Source: Thalassovita aquimarina
GTDB taxonomy: Bacteria > Pseudomonadota > Alphaproteobacteria > Rhodobacterales > Rhodobacteraceae
Assembly (NCBI RefSeq): GCF_018219815.1
Contig: NZ_JADMKU010000009.1
Location: 96,351-160,350, forward strand
Direction: 5' to 3'
Length of the DNA: 64,000 nucleotides
Shown: positions 34,388 through 42,715 of the stretch, one piece after another
Layout of the letters: the number at the start of each line of letters is the position of its first letter
Position numbering within the stretch: the stretch's first letter is position 1
The notes under the pieces: generated by a model
What the model was told of the DNA's origin: nothing
Database searches by the model: none
The model's input: only the letters and a program-made list of their open reading frames with translations
Translations under genes and position numbers: made by a program

Positions 34388-35281
34388 TCAGCCCGCGACC
34401 GAGGCGTCGAAGATGCTCTGTACGCTGCTGTCGAGCGTCTTGTCGAATTCATCGTCGCTCTGCTGCGCCGACAGACCTTCGGTCAGGGCGCGCGAGAAGC
34501 TGGCGATCATGCCGGTGTTCTGCGCCAGACGGTTGTTGGCCTCTTCCCGGCTGTAGCCGCCCGACAGTGCCACAACGCGCAGCACGTTGGGATGATCGAC
34601 CAGCGGTTTGTAGGTGTTGGCCGCTTCCGGCAGGGTCAGCTTCAGCATCACCTTCTGATCGGGATCGAGCGCGTCGAGCTGTTTCTTGATCTCGCCCAAC
34701 AGGATGGTTTCGGCCTCTGCCTTGTCGGCGATGGAAATGGTGACTTCGGGTTCGATGATCGGGACCAGGCCGTGCGACAGGATCTGCTTGCCGACCTCAA
34801 ACTGCTGCTCAACCACCTTGGCGATGCCGGTGGCCGAGGCGGCGTTGATGACCGAGCGCATCTTGGTGCCGAAAATGCCCTTGGACACGGCCTTTTCCAG
34901 CAGCGCGTCGAGGTCGGGCATCGGTTTCAGGACCCGCACGCCGTCTTCTTCGTCGGCCAGACCCTTGTCGACCTTCAGGAACGGCACCACCTGGCAGTCT
35001 TCCCACAGGTAGGTGGCGGTGGGTTTGCCGTCGACGTCGCTGTCCATGGTGCGCTCGAACAGGATCGCGCCGAGGATGCGGTTGCCGTTGAAGCCGTTCG
35101 ACTTGATGATCCGCGCCCGCATGTTGTGGATCATCTCGAACATTTCCGCGTCCGAGCCGTAGGCATCCTCTTCGACGCCATAGAGCTTCAGTGCCTTCGG
35201 GGTGGAGCCGCCGCTTTGGTCAAGCGCGGCGATGAAGCCGTTTCCCGATCTGATCTGTTCTGTTTGTTTCTGGTCGGTCAT
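34388..35281 (-). CDS. fba: Fructose-bisphosphate aldolase, class I
   Basis: Reversible cleavage of fructose 1,6-bisphosphate by a Schiff-base lysine, here in [12 protein letters not shown]. 297 residues starting [15 protein letters not shown], the size of bacterial class I (FbaB/Fda-type) enzymes. [20 protein letters not shown] and [12 protein letters not shown] are diagnostic. The ATG at 35281 is used because the frame upstream is non-family. Same strand as pgk, 236 bp downstream of it, so likely its own promoter. Confidence 0.95.
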   Translation of the reverse strand: MTDQKQTEQIRSGNGFIAALDQSGGSTPKALKLYGVEEDAYGSDAEMFEMIHNMRARIIKSNGFNGNRILGAILFERTMDSDVDGKPTATYLWEDCQVVPFLKVDKGLADEEDGVRVLKPMPDLDALLEKAVSKGIFGTKMRSVINAASATGIAKVVEQQFEVGKQILSHGLVPIIEPEVTISIADKAEAETILLGEIKKQLDALDPDQKVMLKLTLPEAANTYKPLVDHPNVLRVVALSGGYSREEANNRLAQNTGMIASFSRALTEGLSAQQSDDEFDKTLDSSVQSIFDASVAG

Positions 35282-35469
35282 GATCAAGTTCCACCTGTTG
35301 CAATAACTTTGGGCCGCCTGCGCCCGGCTCGGCATAGCCAATAGGCGACAGCGAAGGGGGATACAATTCGGTTGCGCTAACAAGGCGGAATTTTTTCGCC
35401 CTTGCACGTTCTTAAGGCTCGGGCGCGCCGCGGCGACCGGCGAATTCCGGCATCGGGACAGGGAAGGGC

Positions 35470-35493
35470 GGGAGGCCCCTTGCGGGCGCTCCC
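35470..35493 (-). terminator. Possible hairpin after pgk
   Basis: GGGAGGCCC and GGGC-G-CTCCC pair with one bulged G, about 25 bp past the pgk stop, but without a T-run. May be a terminator or an mRNA end structure. Confidence 0.35.
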
Positions 35494-35517
35494 GGTCGAA
35501 GTGGTTTCAGGCGCCGC

Positions 35518-36720
35518 TCAGGCGGCGGCGACCGCGCTGGCTTCGAGCGCCGCGACGCCGGGCAGGGTCTTGCCTTCCATCCATTCCAGGAAGGCGCCGC
35601 CGGCGGTGGAAATATAGGTGAAGTCGTCCGCCGCGTTGGCCTGGTTCAGCGCTGCCACCGTGTCACCGCCGCCGGCGACCGAAATCAGCGATCCGGCGCG
35701 GCTCAGCTCGGCCGCCTTGCGGGCGGCGGTATTGGTGCCGGTGTCGAACGGGGTGATTTCGAACGCGCCCAGCGGACCGTTCCAGATCAGCGTCCTGGAG
35801 GCCTCGAAAACCGCGGCGATGCGTTCCACCGCCTGCGGGCCGGCATCGAGGATCATCTTCTCGGCCGGGCAGGCGTCGGCGGCTACCACCTTGTTTTCCG
35901 CACCGGCCTTGAATTCGCAGGCCACCACCACGTCGGCGGGCAGCACGATGTCGCAGCCAGCGGCCTTGGCCTTCTCGAGGATCTCGACGGCAGTGCCGGT
36001 CATGTCGTGTTCGCACAGCGATTTGCCCACGTCGATGCCCTGCGCAGCAAGGAAGGTGTTGGCCATGCCGCCGCCGATCACCAGATGATCGACCTTTTCC
36101 ACCAGGTTGCCCAGCAGTTCCAGCTTGGTCGACACCTTGGCGCCGCCGACCACGGCCACGACGGGGCGCTGCGGCTTGCCCAGGGCACTTTCCAGCGCTT
36201 CCAGTTCCGCCTGCATCAGCCGGCCGGCGCAGGAGGGTAGGTAATGCGTCACGCCCTCGGTCGAGGCATGCGCCCGGTGAGCGGCGGAAAACGCGTCGTT
36301 GCAATAGACATCCGCCAGCTTCGCCAGCCGCGCGGCGAAATCGGGATCGTTCTTTTCCTCGCCTGGATGGAAGCGGATGTTTTCCAGCAGCACTACATCG
36401 GCGGCCTTGACCTCGCCGGTGGGCGCTTCGGCAGCGTCGAGCGTTTCGATGAAGGCGACCGGACGGCCAAGCGCGGTTTCAAGCGCCTTCAGGGTGACCC
36501 GCAGGCTCATATTCAGCACGACCTTGCCCTTGGGGCGGCCGAAATGGGCAACCAGCAGCGGCTTGCCGCCCTTGGCGAGGATGTCGTTGATCGTCGGCAC
36601 GATGCGTTCGATCCGGGTTGCGTCAGTCACATGGCCATCCTTGACCGGCACGTTGATATCGACACGCACCATCACGCGCTTGCCGTTCAGATTCATGTCG
36701 TCAAGAGTTTTCCAGGCCAT
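35518..36720 (-). CDS. pgk: Phosphoglycerate kinase
   Basis: Glycolytic/gluconeogenic ATP-forming kinase. 400 residues with the substrate-binding N-terminus [21 protein letters not shown], the hinge [12 protein letters not shown] and the nucleotide loop [15 protein letters not shown]. Divergent from the cyclophilin pair. An Ala-rich C-terminus (ASAVAAA) is slightly unusual but harmless. Confidence 0.98.
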   Translation of the reverse strand: MAWKTLDDMNLNGKRVMVRVDINVPVKDGHVTDATRIERIVPTINDILAKGGKPLLVAHFGRPKGKVVLNMSLRVTLKALETALGRPVAFIETLDAAEAPTGEVKAADVVLLENIRFHPGEEKNDPDFAARLAKLADVYCNDAFSAAHRAHASTEGVTHYLPSCAGRLMQAELEALESALGKPQRPVVAVVGGAKVSTKLELLGNLVEKVDHLVIGGGMANTFLAAQGIDVGKSLCEHDMTGTAVEILEKAKAAGCDIVLPADVVVACEFKAGAENKVVAADACPAEKMILDAGPQAVERIAAVFEASRTLIWNGPLGAFEITPFDTGTNTAARKAAELSRAGSLISVAGGGDTVAALNQANAADDFTYISTAGGAFLEWMEGKTLPGVAALEASAVAAA

Positions 36721-36843
36721 GTTTTACCTCCTTGCGGTTTTGCGGTTGTCATGGCCCGAAGCGGGCTTTGCGTCAAGCTGATGCTTGGCAATCGCGCTGC
36801 GGAAGATTAGGTAATATCCAACGCAGAACCCAAGGAGCCCGAC

Positions 36844-37356
36844 ATGGCCGAAATCAAAGACCCGGAAAACACCATCCTGATCGAATTGAAGGACGGAACG
36901 GTTGTCATCGAACTGCTGCCCGACGTGGCGCCGAAGCATTGCGAGCGGATCAAGGAACTGGCTCGTTCGGGTCAGTATGACAACGTCGCTTTCCACCGCG
37001 TGATCGACGGTTTCATGGCGCAGACCGGTGACGTTCAGAACGCCAACATGGAAAAGGATTACAATCCGGGCCGTGCCGGCACCGGTGGGTCCGATCTGCC
37101 TGATTTGCCTGCGGAGTTTTCCAAACTGCCGCATGACCGGGGGACGCTCGGCGCGGCTCGTTCGATGAACCCGAACTCGGCCAATTCGCAGTTCTTCATC
37201 AACTTCAAAGACAACCATTTCCTGAACGGCCAGTACACCGTTTACGGCCGGGTGACGTCGGGGATGGAATTCGTCGACAACATCACCCGCGGCGAGCCGC
37301 CCGCGAATCCCGACCGGATGATCAGCATGAAGGTGGCGGCCGATGTCGAAGCGTAA
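36844..37356 (+). CDS. Cyclophilin-type peptidyl-prolyl isomerase, cytoplasmic
   Basis: 170 residues, no signal peptide. The cyclophilin core has YDNVAFHRVIDGFMAQTGD, SANSQFFINFKDNHFLNGQY and YGRVTSGMEFVDNI. Catalyses cis-trans isomerisation at proline. It overlaps the start of a second, exported cyclophilin by 14 bp, so the pair is translationally linked and arose by duplication. Confidence 0.95.
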   Translation: MAEIKDPENTILIELKDGTVVIELLPDVAPKHCERIKELARSGQYDNVAFHRVIDGFMAQTGDVQNANMEKDYNPGRAGTGGSDLPDLPAEFSKLPHDRGTLGAARSMNPNSANSQFFINFKDNHFLNGQYTVYGRVTSGMEFVDNITRGEPPANPDRMISMKVAADVEA

Positions 37357-37912
37357 CAAATCGCCGCTTCTGGCGGGCGTTTTGATGGCCGCGCTGGCCA
37401 GCCCGGCTGCGGCGACAGGTCTCAGCATCGAGGTTGAGGGCGAGGGCGCCAACGGCACCATCACCATCGACCTGCTCGAAGATGTGGCCCCCGGCCACGC
37501 CGCGCAGATCGCCGCCCTGGCCGAGGAAGGCGCCTATGACAACGTGGCGTTTCACCGTGTGATCGACGGCTTCATGGCGCAAACCGGCGACGTGAAGTTC
37601 GGCAAGCTCGGCGGCGACATGCGCATGGCCGGGCGCGGCGGGTCGGACCGGCCCGACCTGAAGGCGGAGTTTTCCGATATCGCCTTCGATCGCGGCGTCG
37701 TCGGCATGGCGCGGTCGCAAGACCCGAATTCGGCCAATTCGCAATTCTTCATCATGTTCGCGCCGGGGCATTTCCTGAACGGCCAGTACACGGTGGTCGG
37801 CAAGGTGACCAGCGGCATGGATGTGGTCGACCAGATCAAGCGCGGCGAAGGTCGCAACGGCGAGGTCATGGGCCGGCCCGATGTGATGAAAAAGGTCATC
37901 GTGACCGAGTGA
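37343..37912 (+). CDS. Cyclophilin-type peptidyl-prolyl isomerase, periplasmic
   Basis: 189 residues with a cleavable-looking signal peptide (MSKRNKSPLLAGVLMAALAS, then PAAAT), so a periplasmic folding helper. Core motifs repeat those of its neighbour: YDNVAFHRVIDGFMAQTGD and SANSQFFIMFAPGHFLNGQY. Second of a duplicated pair that places one isomerase on each side of the inner membrane. Confidence 0.95.
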   Translation: MSKRNKSPLLAGVLMAALASPAAATGLSIEVEGEGANGTITIDLLEDVAPGHAAQIAALAEEGAYDNVAFHRVIDGFMAQTGDVKFGKLGGDMRMAGRGGSDRPDLKAEFSDIAFDRGVVGMARSQDPNSANSQFFIMFAPGHFLNGQYTVVGKVTSGMDVVDQIKRGEGRNGEVMGRPDVMKKVIVTE

Positions 37913-37941
37913 CCGGTCCGGAAAATCCGTCAGAGCAACAG

Positions 37942-37968
37942 AAAGCCCGGCCTCGCGCCGGGCTTTTT
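37942..37968 (+). terminator. Terminator of the cyclophilin pair
   Basis: AAAGCCCGGC-CTCGC-GCCGGGCTTT then TT, 30 bases after the stop. Confidence 0.92.
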
Positions 37969-38112
37969 CATGGCACCTGAGTTGGGCGGGGAAAAGGCAT
38001 CGCCCCGCGCTGGAAGCTGGGGGCACGGGGCACTTCCCATCACAACCGCGTCACCGGGGCTGTGCAGGTCGCCGTGTTCCCGTCATGCTGAGATCAGTTG
38101 GGAGGTGACGCG

Positions 38113-39081
38113 ATGAAACATCTGATCCTTGTTGCCGGGTGGGTTCTGGCGCTGGTTTTGCCCGCCGCCGCCGATCCGAATTTCTGGCGCCATGAATGGC
38201 CCAATACCGATTTTTCGCAGACCAGCGTGGAAAACTGGGTCGAAATCATGTCGGGCGGACCGCCGAAGGACGGCATACCGGCGATCCACGGCCCCGCGAT
38301 GGTCGCGCAGACCGACGAGGCCGGGCTGGACCCGCGCGAACCGGTGATCACCGTGGCGCTGGACGGGCAACCGGCGCGCGCCTATCCGCTGCGCTACCTG
38401 CTCTGGCACGAGATCGTGAATGACCGGATCGGCGGTCTGCCGGTCGCCGTCACCTACTGTCCATTGTGCAATTCTGCGCTGGTCTTCGATCGCCGGGTGC
38501 AGGGGCGGGAACTGAGCTTCGGCGTGACCGGCAAGCTGCGCAATTCGGACATGGTGATGTATGATCGCGAAACCGAAAGCTGGTGGCAGCAGGCCCTGGG
38601 TGTTGGCATCGTCGGTCATTTCAACGGGGCGCGGCTGACGCAATTACCGGTCTGGATGGAAAGCTGGGCCAGTTTCCGCGCGTCGCATCCGGGCGGGATG
38701 GTGATGGTCGAACCGGATCATGCCCGCCCCTATGGCACCAATCCCTATCGCGGCTACGACAGTTCGCGCCGGCCGTTCCTTTACAACGGTGAAAACCCAC
38801 CCCACGGCGTGCCGCCGCTGATGCGGGTGATCCGGGTCGGCGACAGGGCCTGGACGATGGAGCGGCTGAGGCAGGAACGCGAAATCCGCGAAGCCGGGCT
38901 GGTGCTGAGCTGGCAGGCCGAACAGGCCTCGGCTCTGGACACGGGCGCGATTTCCCAGGGGAAGCCGGTGGGCGCGATCCGGGTGCGCGACGGGCAGGGG
39001 CGCGACGTGGCCCATGACGTGTTGTTCGCCTTTGCCTTCCACGCGTTCTGGCCCGACGGGACGTGGATGCTGGCGCAATAG
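38113..39081 (+). CDS. Exported DUF3179 protein
   Basis: 322 residues starting MKHLILVAGWVLALVLPAAA, a signal peptide. The DUF3179 signature is present: YPLRYLLWHEIVNDRIGGLP, then VTYCPLCNSALVFDRRVQG with two Cys spaced like a metal site, and TESWWQQALG. The family has no established biochemical role. GGGAGG box upstream; an in-frame ATG at 38098 precedes the box. Confidence 0.9.
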   Translation: MKHLILVAGWVLALVLPAAADPNFWRHEWPNTDFSQTSVENWVEIMSGGPPKDGIPAIHGPAMVAQTDEAGLDPREPVITVALDGQPARAYPLRYLLWHEIVNDRIGGLPVAVTYCPLCNSALVFDRRVQGRELSFGVTGKLRNSDMVMYDRETESWWQQALGVGIVGHFNGARLTQLPVWMESWASFRASHPGGMVMVEPDHARPYGTNPYRGYDSSRRPFLYNGENPPHGVPPLMRVIRVGDRAWTMERLRQEREIREAGLVLSWQAEQASALDTGAISQGKPVGAIRVRDGQGRDVAHDVLFAFAFHAFWPDGTWMLAQ

Positions 39082-39100
39082 GAAAAGCGCGGATATCACG

Positions 39101-40294
39101 TTATCCGGCGTTCGCCATGTTATCCCGCGCCAGTTCCCCGGCGAATGCGACCAGCGTTTCCAGCGCCTCGCAGAACAGGTCGTCAGCGACCGTCATTGCG
39201 ACGCGGACATGGCCCGCCGCGGCGCAGCCGAAGCTTTCGCCGGGCATCACCGCGATCCGGCGCGCGTCGAGAAGGGCGTTGGCGAAGCCTTCGCCGCTCA
39301 GTCCCGTCGCGCGGATGTCCAGCAGCACGTACATCGCGCCGTCGGGATGCACCGCTTTGACCGCGTTCTGCCCGGCAAGGATGTTCAGCGCCTTGTCGCG
39401 GCGGCGGCGGAACGGGGCGGCCACGGCGTCCTCGGCTTCGCGGCCCTGGTTCAGCGCGTAAAGCGCGGCGTCCTGGATGAACCCGGCGACGCCGTAATTG
39501 GTGTTGGTCGACAGGTCGTCGAAATGCGCGATCGCCTCGCGCGGCCCGATGATCCAGCCCAGCCGGCTGCCGGTCATGGCGTGCGATTTGGACATCGATC
39601 CGATCACCAGCGTCCGGTCTTCCATGCCGGGCAGGGCGCGCGGGCTCAGGTGGTCGCCGCGCCAGACCTGGCTGTCGTACACCTCGTCCGAGATCAGCCA
39701 CATGTCATGCGCCTCCACCACCCCGGCGATGCCGTTCAGCGTGTCGCGCGAATAGACCACGCCGGCGGGATTGTTCGGCGTGTTGATCAGCAGGGATCGG
39801 GCACCGCCGGCCACTGCCTCGATATCGCGGGCGAGCGGCTGAAACCCGTTTTCGGGGCGCGCCTGCACGGCCACCGGCACCGCGCCGCCCGATCGGATCG
39901 TGCCGGGGTAGGTGACGTAGTGCGGGTCGATGAAAAGCGCCCGGTCGCCGGGATCGCAGCAGGCCAGATGCGTCGCGAACAACCCCGCCTGGCCACCTGC
40001 GGTGATCACCACGTTGTCGCGGGTGGTTGCAACCCCGGTTCGGGCCTGGGTGCGTTCCGCCACCTTGTCGCGCAGGGCCGGGATGCCCGGAACCTCGGCA
40101 TAGCCGGTATGGCCGCTCCGCGCCGAACGGTGCATCGCGTCGAGGATGTCTGGCGCGGTGCCGATATCATGTTCGCCGATGGTCAGTTCGATCACCGGCT
40201 CCCCGGCGGCCTTCATCTTGCGGGCGCGGTAAAACACGTCCCAGCCATCCGAGCCGCCGTCATGCAGCGTGGCGATCCGTTTCGAGAGTTGCAT
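39101..40294 (-). CDS. PLP-dependent aminotransferase, class I/II
   Basis: 397 residues, fold type I. NTPNNPAGVVYSRDTL, the SDEVYDSQVW segment and the PLP lysine in IGSMSKSHAMTGSRLGW identify it; the closing Arg-type segment is GHVRVAMTV. Amino-donor specificity cannot be told. Start MQLSKRIATLHDGGSDGW at 40294 has GGGGAA upstream. Faces DUF3179, whose stop is 20 bp away. Confidence 0.92.
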   Translation of the reverse strand: MQLSKRIATLHDGGSDGWDVFYRARKMKAAGEPVIELTIGEHDIGTAPDILDAMHRSARSGHTGYAEVPGIPALRDKVAERTQARTGVATTRDNVVITAGGQAGLFATHLACCDPGDRALFIDPHYVTYPGTIRSGGAVPVAVQARPENGFQPLARDIEAVAGGARSLLINTPNNPAGVVYSRDTLNGIAGVVEAHDMWLISDEVYDSQVWRGDHLSPRALPGMEDRTLVIGSMSKSHAMTGSRLGWIIGPREAIAHFDDLSTNTNYGVAGFIQDAALYALNQGREAEDAVAAPFRRRRDKALNILAGQNAVKAVHPDGAMYVLLDIRATGLSGEGFANALLDARRIAVMPGESFGCAAAGHVRVAMTVADDLFCEALETLVAFAGELARDNMANAG

Positions 40295-40362
40295 GATGGT
40301 TCCCCGCGTGTTCCGGCCCGTGCGTGTTTCGGCCAATGACAGGCCAGAGGCGTGCGGGTTTG

Positions 40363-40965
40363 TCAATCGTCACCTCGGGGCAGGGCGATCCATGTCGCCA
40401 GCGCCACGCAGGCCCCCGCCAAGGCGCCCGAAACCGCCCCGAGAGCGGCCACCCGGAACAGCGGCCAACCTTGCTCGGCCAGTCCGGCCGCCAGCATGAT
40501 CGCCGCCATGGCCGGGATCCAGCCGACCACGTTCGCCGCCACCCAGTGCCGGCGCGCAATGTTGCGCGGCAGGGCGGGTGACTGCACCAGCCCCATCACC
40601 GCGCCCATGCCAAGCCCGACCCCCGCGCCTGCCAGCGCCATCAGCCACGGCGGCGGATCAAAGGCGGTATCCGCGCCCGCGCCGCCGCCGATCTGGCCAA
40701 GCATCGAAAGCCCGTACCCGGTCACCGCCGCCAGCACTGTCAGGATGATCCACGGCGCCGGTCGCACGCCCAGCCGCCGCAGCCCGAGGGCTTGCGCGCT
40801 GCCCAGGCAAAGCCCTTCGACGCCGCCCGCCAGCAACACCGCAGCGGTGCCCGCGCCGATCTGGTCCCGGTCGATCGCGGCATATGTCGCGGCGACGACC
40901 GCGATCCCCGCCGCTTCGGCCAGCGCCAGCGTGGTCAGCCAGTATGTCAGTCCCGGGCGTCGCAT
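40363..40965 (-). CDS. Hypothetical multi-pass membrane protein
   Basis: 200 residues, very rich in Ala, Gly and Leu, with about six membrane helices (for example WIILTVLAAVTGYGLSMLG, MALAGAGVGLGMGAVMGLV). No recognised family; composition resembles small permease-like proteins. Lies upstream of the aminotransferase on the same strand with a 68-bp gap, so may share a transcript. Divergent from cysS. Confidence 0.7.
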   Translation of the reverse strand: MRRPGLTYWLTTLALAEAAGIAVVAATYAAIDRDQIGAGTAAVLLAGGVEGLCLGSAQALGLRRLGVRPAPWIILTVLAAVTGYGLSMLGQIGGGAGADTAFDPPPWLMALAGAGVGLGMGAVMGLVQSPALPRNIARRHWVAANVVGWIPAMAAIMLAAGLAEQGWPLFRVAALGAVSGALAGACVALATWIALPRGDD

Positions 40966-41026
40966 GAAGAAAGGTTAGCGTCATTCCCGCTTGGCAGCTA
41001 TGGGGATATGGCATAAGCTCGGCCGC

Positions 41027-41071
41027 ATGAACGCAATGACCTGCATCATCTGCTGCATTATTACCCGCTGA
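41027..41071 (+). CDS. Cysteine-rich leader peptide of cysS
   Basis: 14 codons reading MNAMTCIICCIITR-stop, with three Cys codons in five positions, 86 bases before the cysS ATG. Its stop codon lies in the 5' arm of a hairpin whose 3' arm can instead pair downstream. There is no Shine-Dalgarno; TTGGCA-N17-TAAGCT upstream (40991-41019) would start the RNA at or next to the ATG, so a leaderless start is plausible. Cys is a rare residue, so this clustering directly before the Cys-tRNA synthetase gene is unlikely by chance. Confidence 0.7.
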   Translation: MNAMTCIICCIITR

Positions 41072-41146
41072 GCACTTCAGGCGGGCCGTTCTGTACTTCC
41101 AAAGATATGACGAAGTTGATAAGCCCGCCGCGAGCCCGGCTGCGCG
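41064..41146 (+). promoter_or_regulatory. Mutually exclusive hairpins in the cysS leader
   Basis: Hairpin A: CCCGCTGA (41064-41071, includes the leader stop) pairs with TCA-G-GCGGG (41077-41085). Hairpin B: GGCGGGC (41080-41086) pairs with GCCCGCC (41123-41129), competing with A. Hairpin C: CGCGAGC (41129-41135) pairs with GCT-G-CGCG (41139-41146), just before the GAGGA ribosome site, and abuts B. Layout fits ribosome-controlled attenuation; there is no T-run, so control may act on translation of cysS. Confidence 0.6.
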
Positions 41147-41157
41147 TGTGAGGACTT

Positions 41158-42585
41158 ATGACGACGATCAAGCTGCACAATACCAGGACCCGCAAGAAAG
41201 AGGTCTTTACCCCGATCGATCCCGACAATGTGCGGATGTATGTCTGCGGGCCCACGGTCTACGACCGCGCCCATATCGGCAATGCGCGCCCGGTGGTCGT
41301 CTTCGACACGCTGTTCCGGCTGCTGCGCCATGTTTATGGCCCCGACCACGTGACCTACGTGCGTAATTTCACCGACGTGGATGACAAGATCAACGCGCGC
41401 GCCGCCGAAAGCGGCCGGGAGATCGGCGAGATCACGGCGCAAACCACGCAATGGTATCTCGACGACATGGCGGCGCTCGGCGCGCTGGAACCCACCCACA
41501 TGCCGCGCGCCACCGCCTATATCGACGCGATGATCGCGATGATCGAGGACCTGATCGCCAAGGGGCATGCTTATGCGGCCGATGGCCATGTGCTGTTTTC
41601 GGTGGAATCTTACAAGGATTACGGCGCTTTGTCGGGCCGGTCGGTCGATGACATGATCGCCGGCGCCCGGGTCGAGGTCGCGCCTTACAAGCGCAACCCG
41701 ATGGACTTCGTGCTGTGGAAACCGTCCAGCGACGACCTGCCGGGCTGGGACAGCCCCTGGGGCCGGGGGCGTCCGGGCTGGCATATCGAATGCTCGGCGA
41801 TGTCTTACGAATTGCTGGGTGCGAGTTTCGACATCCATGGCGGCGGCAACGACCTGATGTTCCCGCATCACGAAAATGAAATCGCACAAAGCTGCTGCGC
41901 CCATCCCGAGGGCCATTTTGCGAATTACTGGCTGCACAACGAGATGCTGCAGGTCGAGGGCAAGAAGATGTCCAAGTCGCTGGGCAATTTCTTTACCGTG
42001 CGCGACCTGCTGGACGGGCATGACGACATGCCGCCGGTGCCGGGCGAGGTGATCCGTTTCGTGTTCCTGTCGACCCATTACGGCAAGCCGATGGATTGGA
42101 CCGCCAAGAAGGCCGCCGAGGCCGAGGCGACCCTGCGCAAATGGCGCAAGCTGGTCGACGGCGTGGAGCCCGGGATCGTCAGTGAGGCGGTGCTGAATGC
42201 GCTGGCCGACGATCTGAACACTGCAGGCGCGATTGCCGAACTGCACAGAATGGAGAGAATGATTTCCCGTCAAAAGACGGCGCAAAATCAACCTGTAGAT
42301 ATTCACGCTGGTTTGCTCCAAAACTTTCTCGCCTCGGCGCAGTTGCTGGGCCTGCTGACCGAAGGCTTGGGCGAGTGGGCGGCGGAACCCGACGTGGACC
42401 TGAGCGGGCTGGCCGGGAAACTGGCCGGGGTGCGCGCCGCGGCGATGGAGAGCAAGGATTTCTCCGAGGTCGACCGGATGAAGGCGGCGCTGCTGGAGGC
42501 GGGCGTCGAGGTTCGGATGAGCAAGGCCGGGGTTGAATTGCTGCCCGGGCCGGGCTTCGATGCCGCCAAGCTGGAGGGGCTGTGA
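41158..42585 (+). CDS. cysS: Cysteinyl-tRNA synthetase
   Basis: Charges tRNA-Cys. 475 residues, class I: the zinc/cysteine pocket starts at [19 protein letters not shown], the HIGH-like motif is HIGN, then [21 protein letters not shown], and the KMSKS loop in [11 protein letters not shown]. The C-terminal domain includes a short stretch (42240-42330) with AT-rich, AGA-containing codons unlike the rest. Preceded by the cysteine-rich leader peptide. Followed by a composite repeat, then cimA. Confidence 0.97.
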   Translation: MTTIKLHNTRTRKKEVFTPIDPDNVRMYVCGPTVYDRAHIGNARPVVVFDTLFRLLRHVYGPDHVTYVRNFTDVDDKINARAAESGREIGEITAQTTQWYLDDMAALGALEPTHMPRATAYIDAMIAMIEDLIAKGHAYAADGHVLFSVESYKDYGALSGRSVDDMIAGARVEVAPYKRNPMDFVLWKPSSDDLPGWDSPWGRGRPGWHIECSAMSYELLGASFDIHGGGNDLMFPHHENEIAQSCCAHPEGHFANYWLHNEMLQVEGKKMSKSLGNFFTVRDLLDGHDDMPPVPGEVIRFVFLSTHYGKPMDWTAKKAAEAEATLRKWRKLVDGVEPGIVSEAVLNALADDLNTAGAIAELHRMERMISRQKTAQNQPVDIHAGLLQNFLASAQLLGLLTEGLGEWAAEPDVDLSGLAGKLAGVRAAAMESKDFSEVDRMKAALLEAGVEVRMSKAGVELLPGPGFDAAKLEGL

Positions 42586-42616
42586 TGGCACGGTTTCGCC
42601 TGCGGCGGGCGGGTAA

Positions 42617-42711
42617 AGGGGGGCTGTCTGCCCCCCTCACCGTTGAAAATCATGCGATTTTCAACGTCTTCCCCCCCCGAGGATATTTCAAAACAGAAGA
42701 AGATGGGGGCC
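42617..42711 (+). repeat. Composite double-hairpin repeat, copy 3
   Basis: GGGGGGC-TGTCT-GCCCCCC hairpin, then a different second hairpin GTTGAAAATC-ATGC-GATTTTCAAC (42642-42665), C-run and tail GAGGATATTTCAAAACAGAA. The tail reaches to 5 bases before the cimA start. Confidence 0.85.
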
Positions 42712-42715
42712 GGGG

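Noticed and set aside
41072..41157. T-box for cysS
   Set aside because: No T-box consensus and no specifier stem; T-boxes are not expected in alphaproteobacteria. The Cys-codon ORF is the better explanation.
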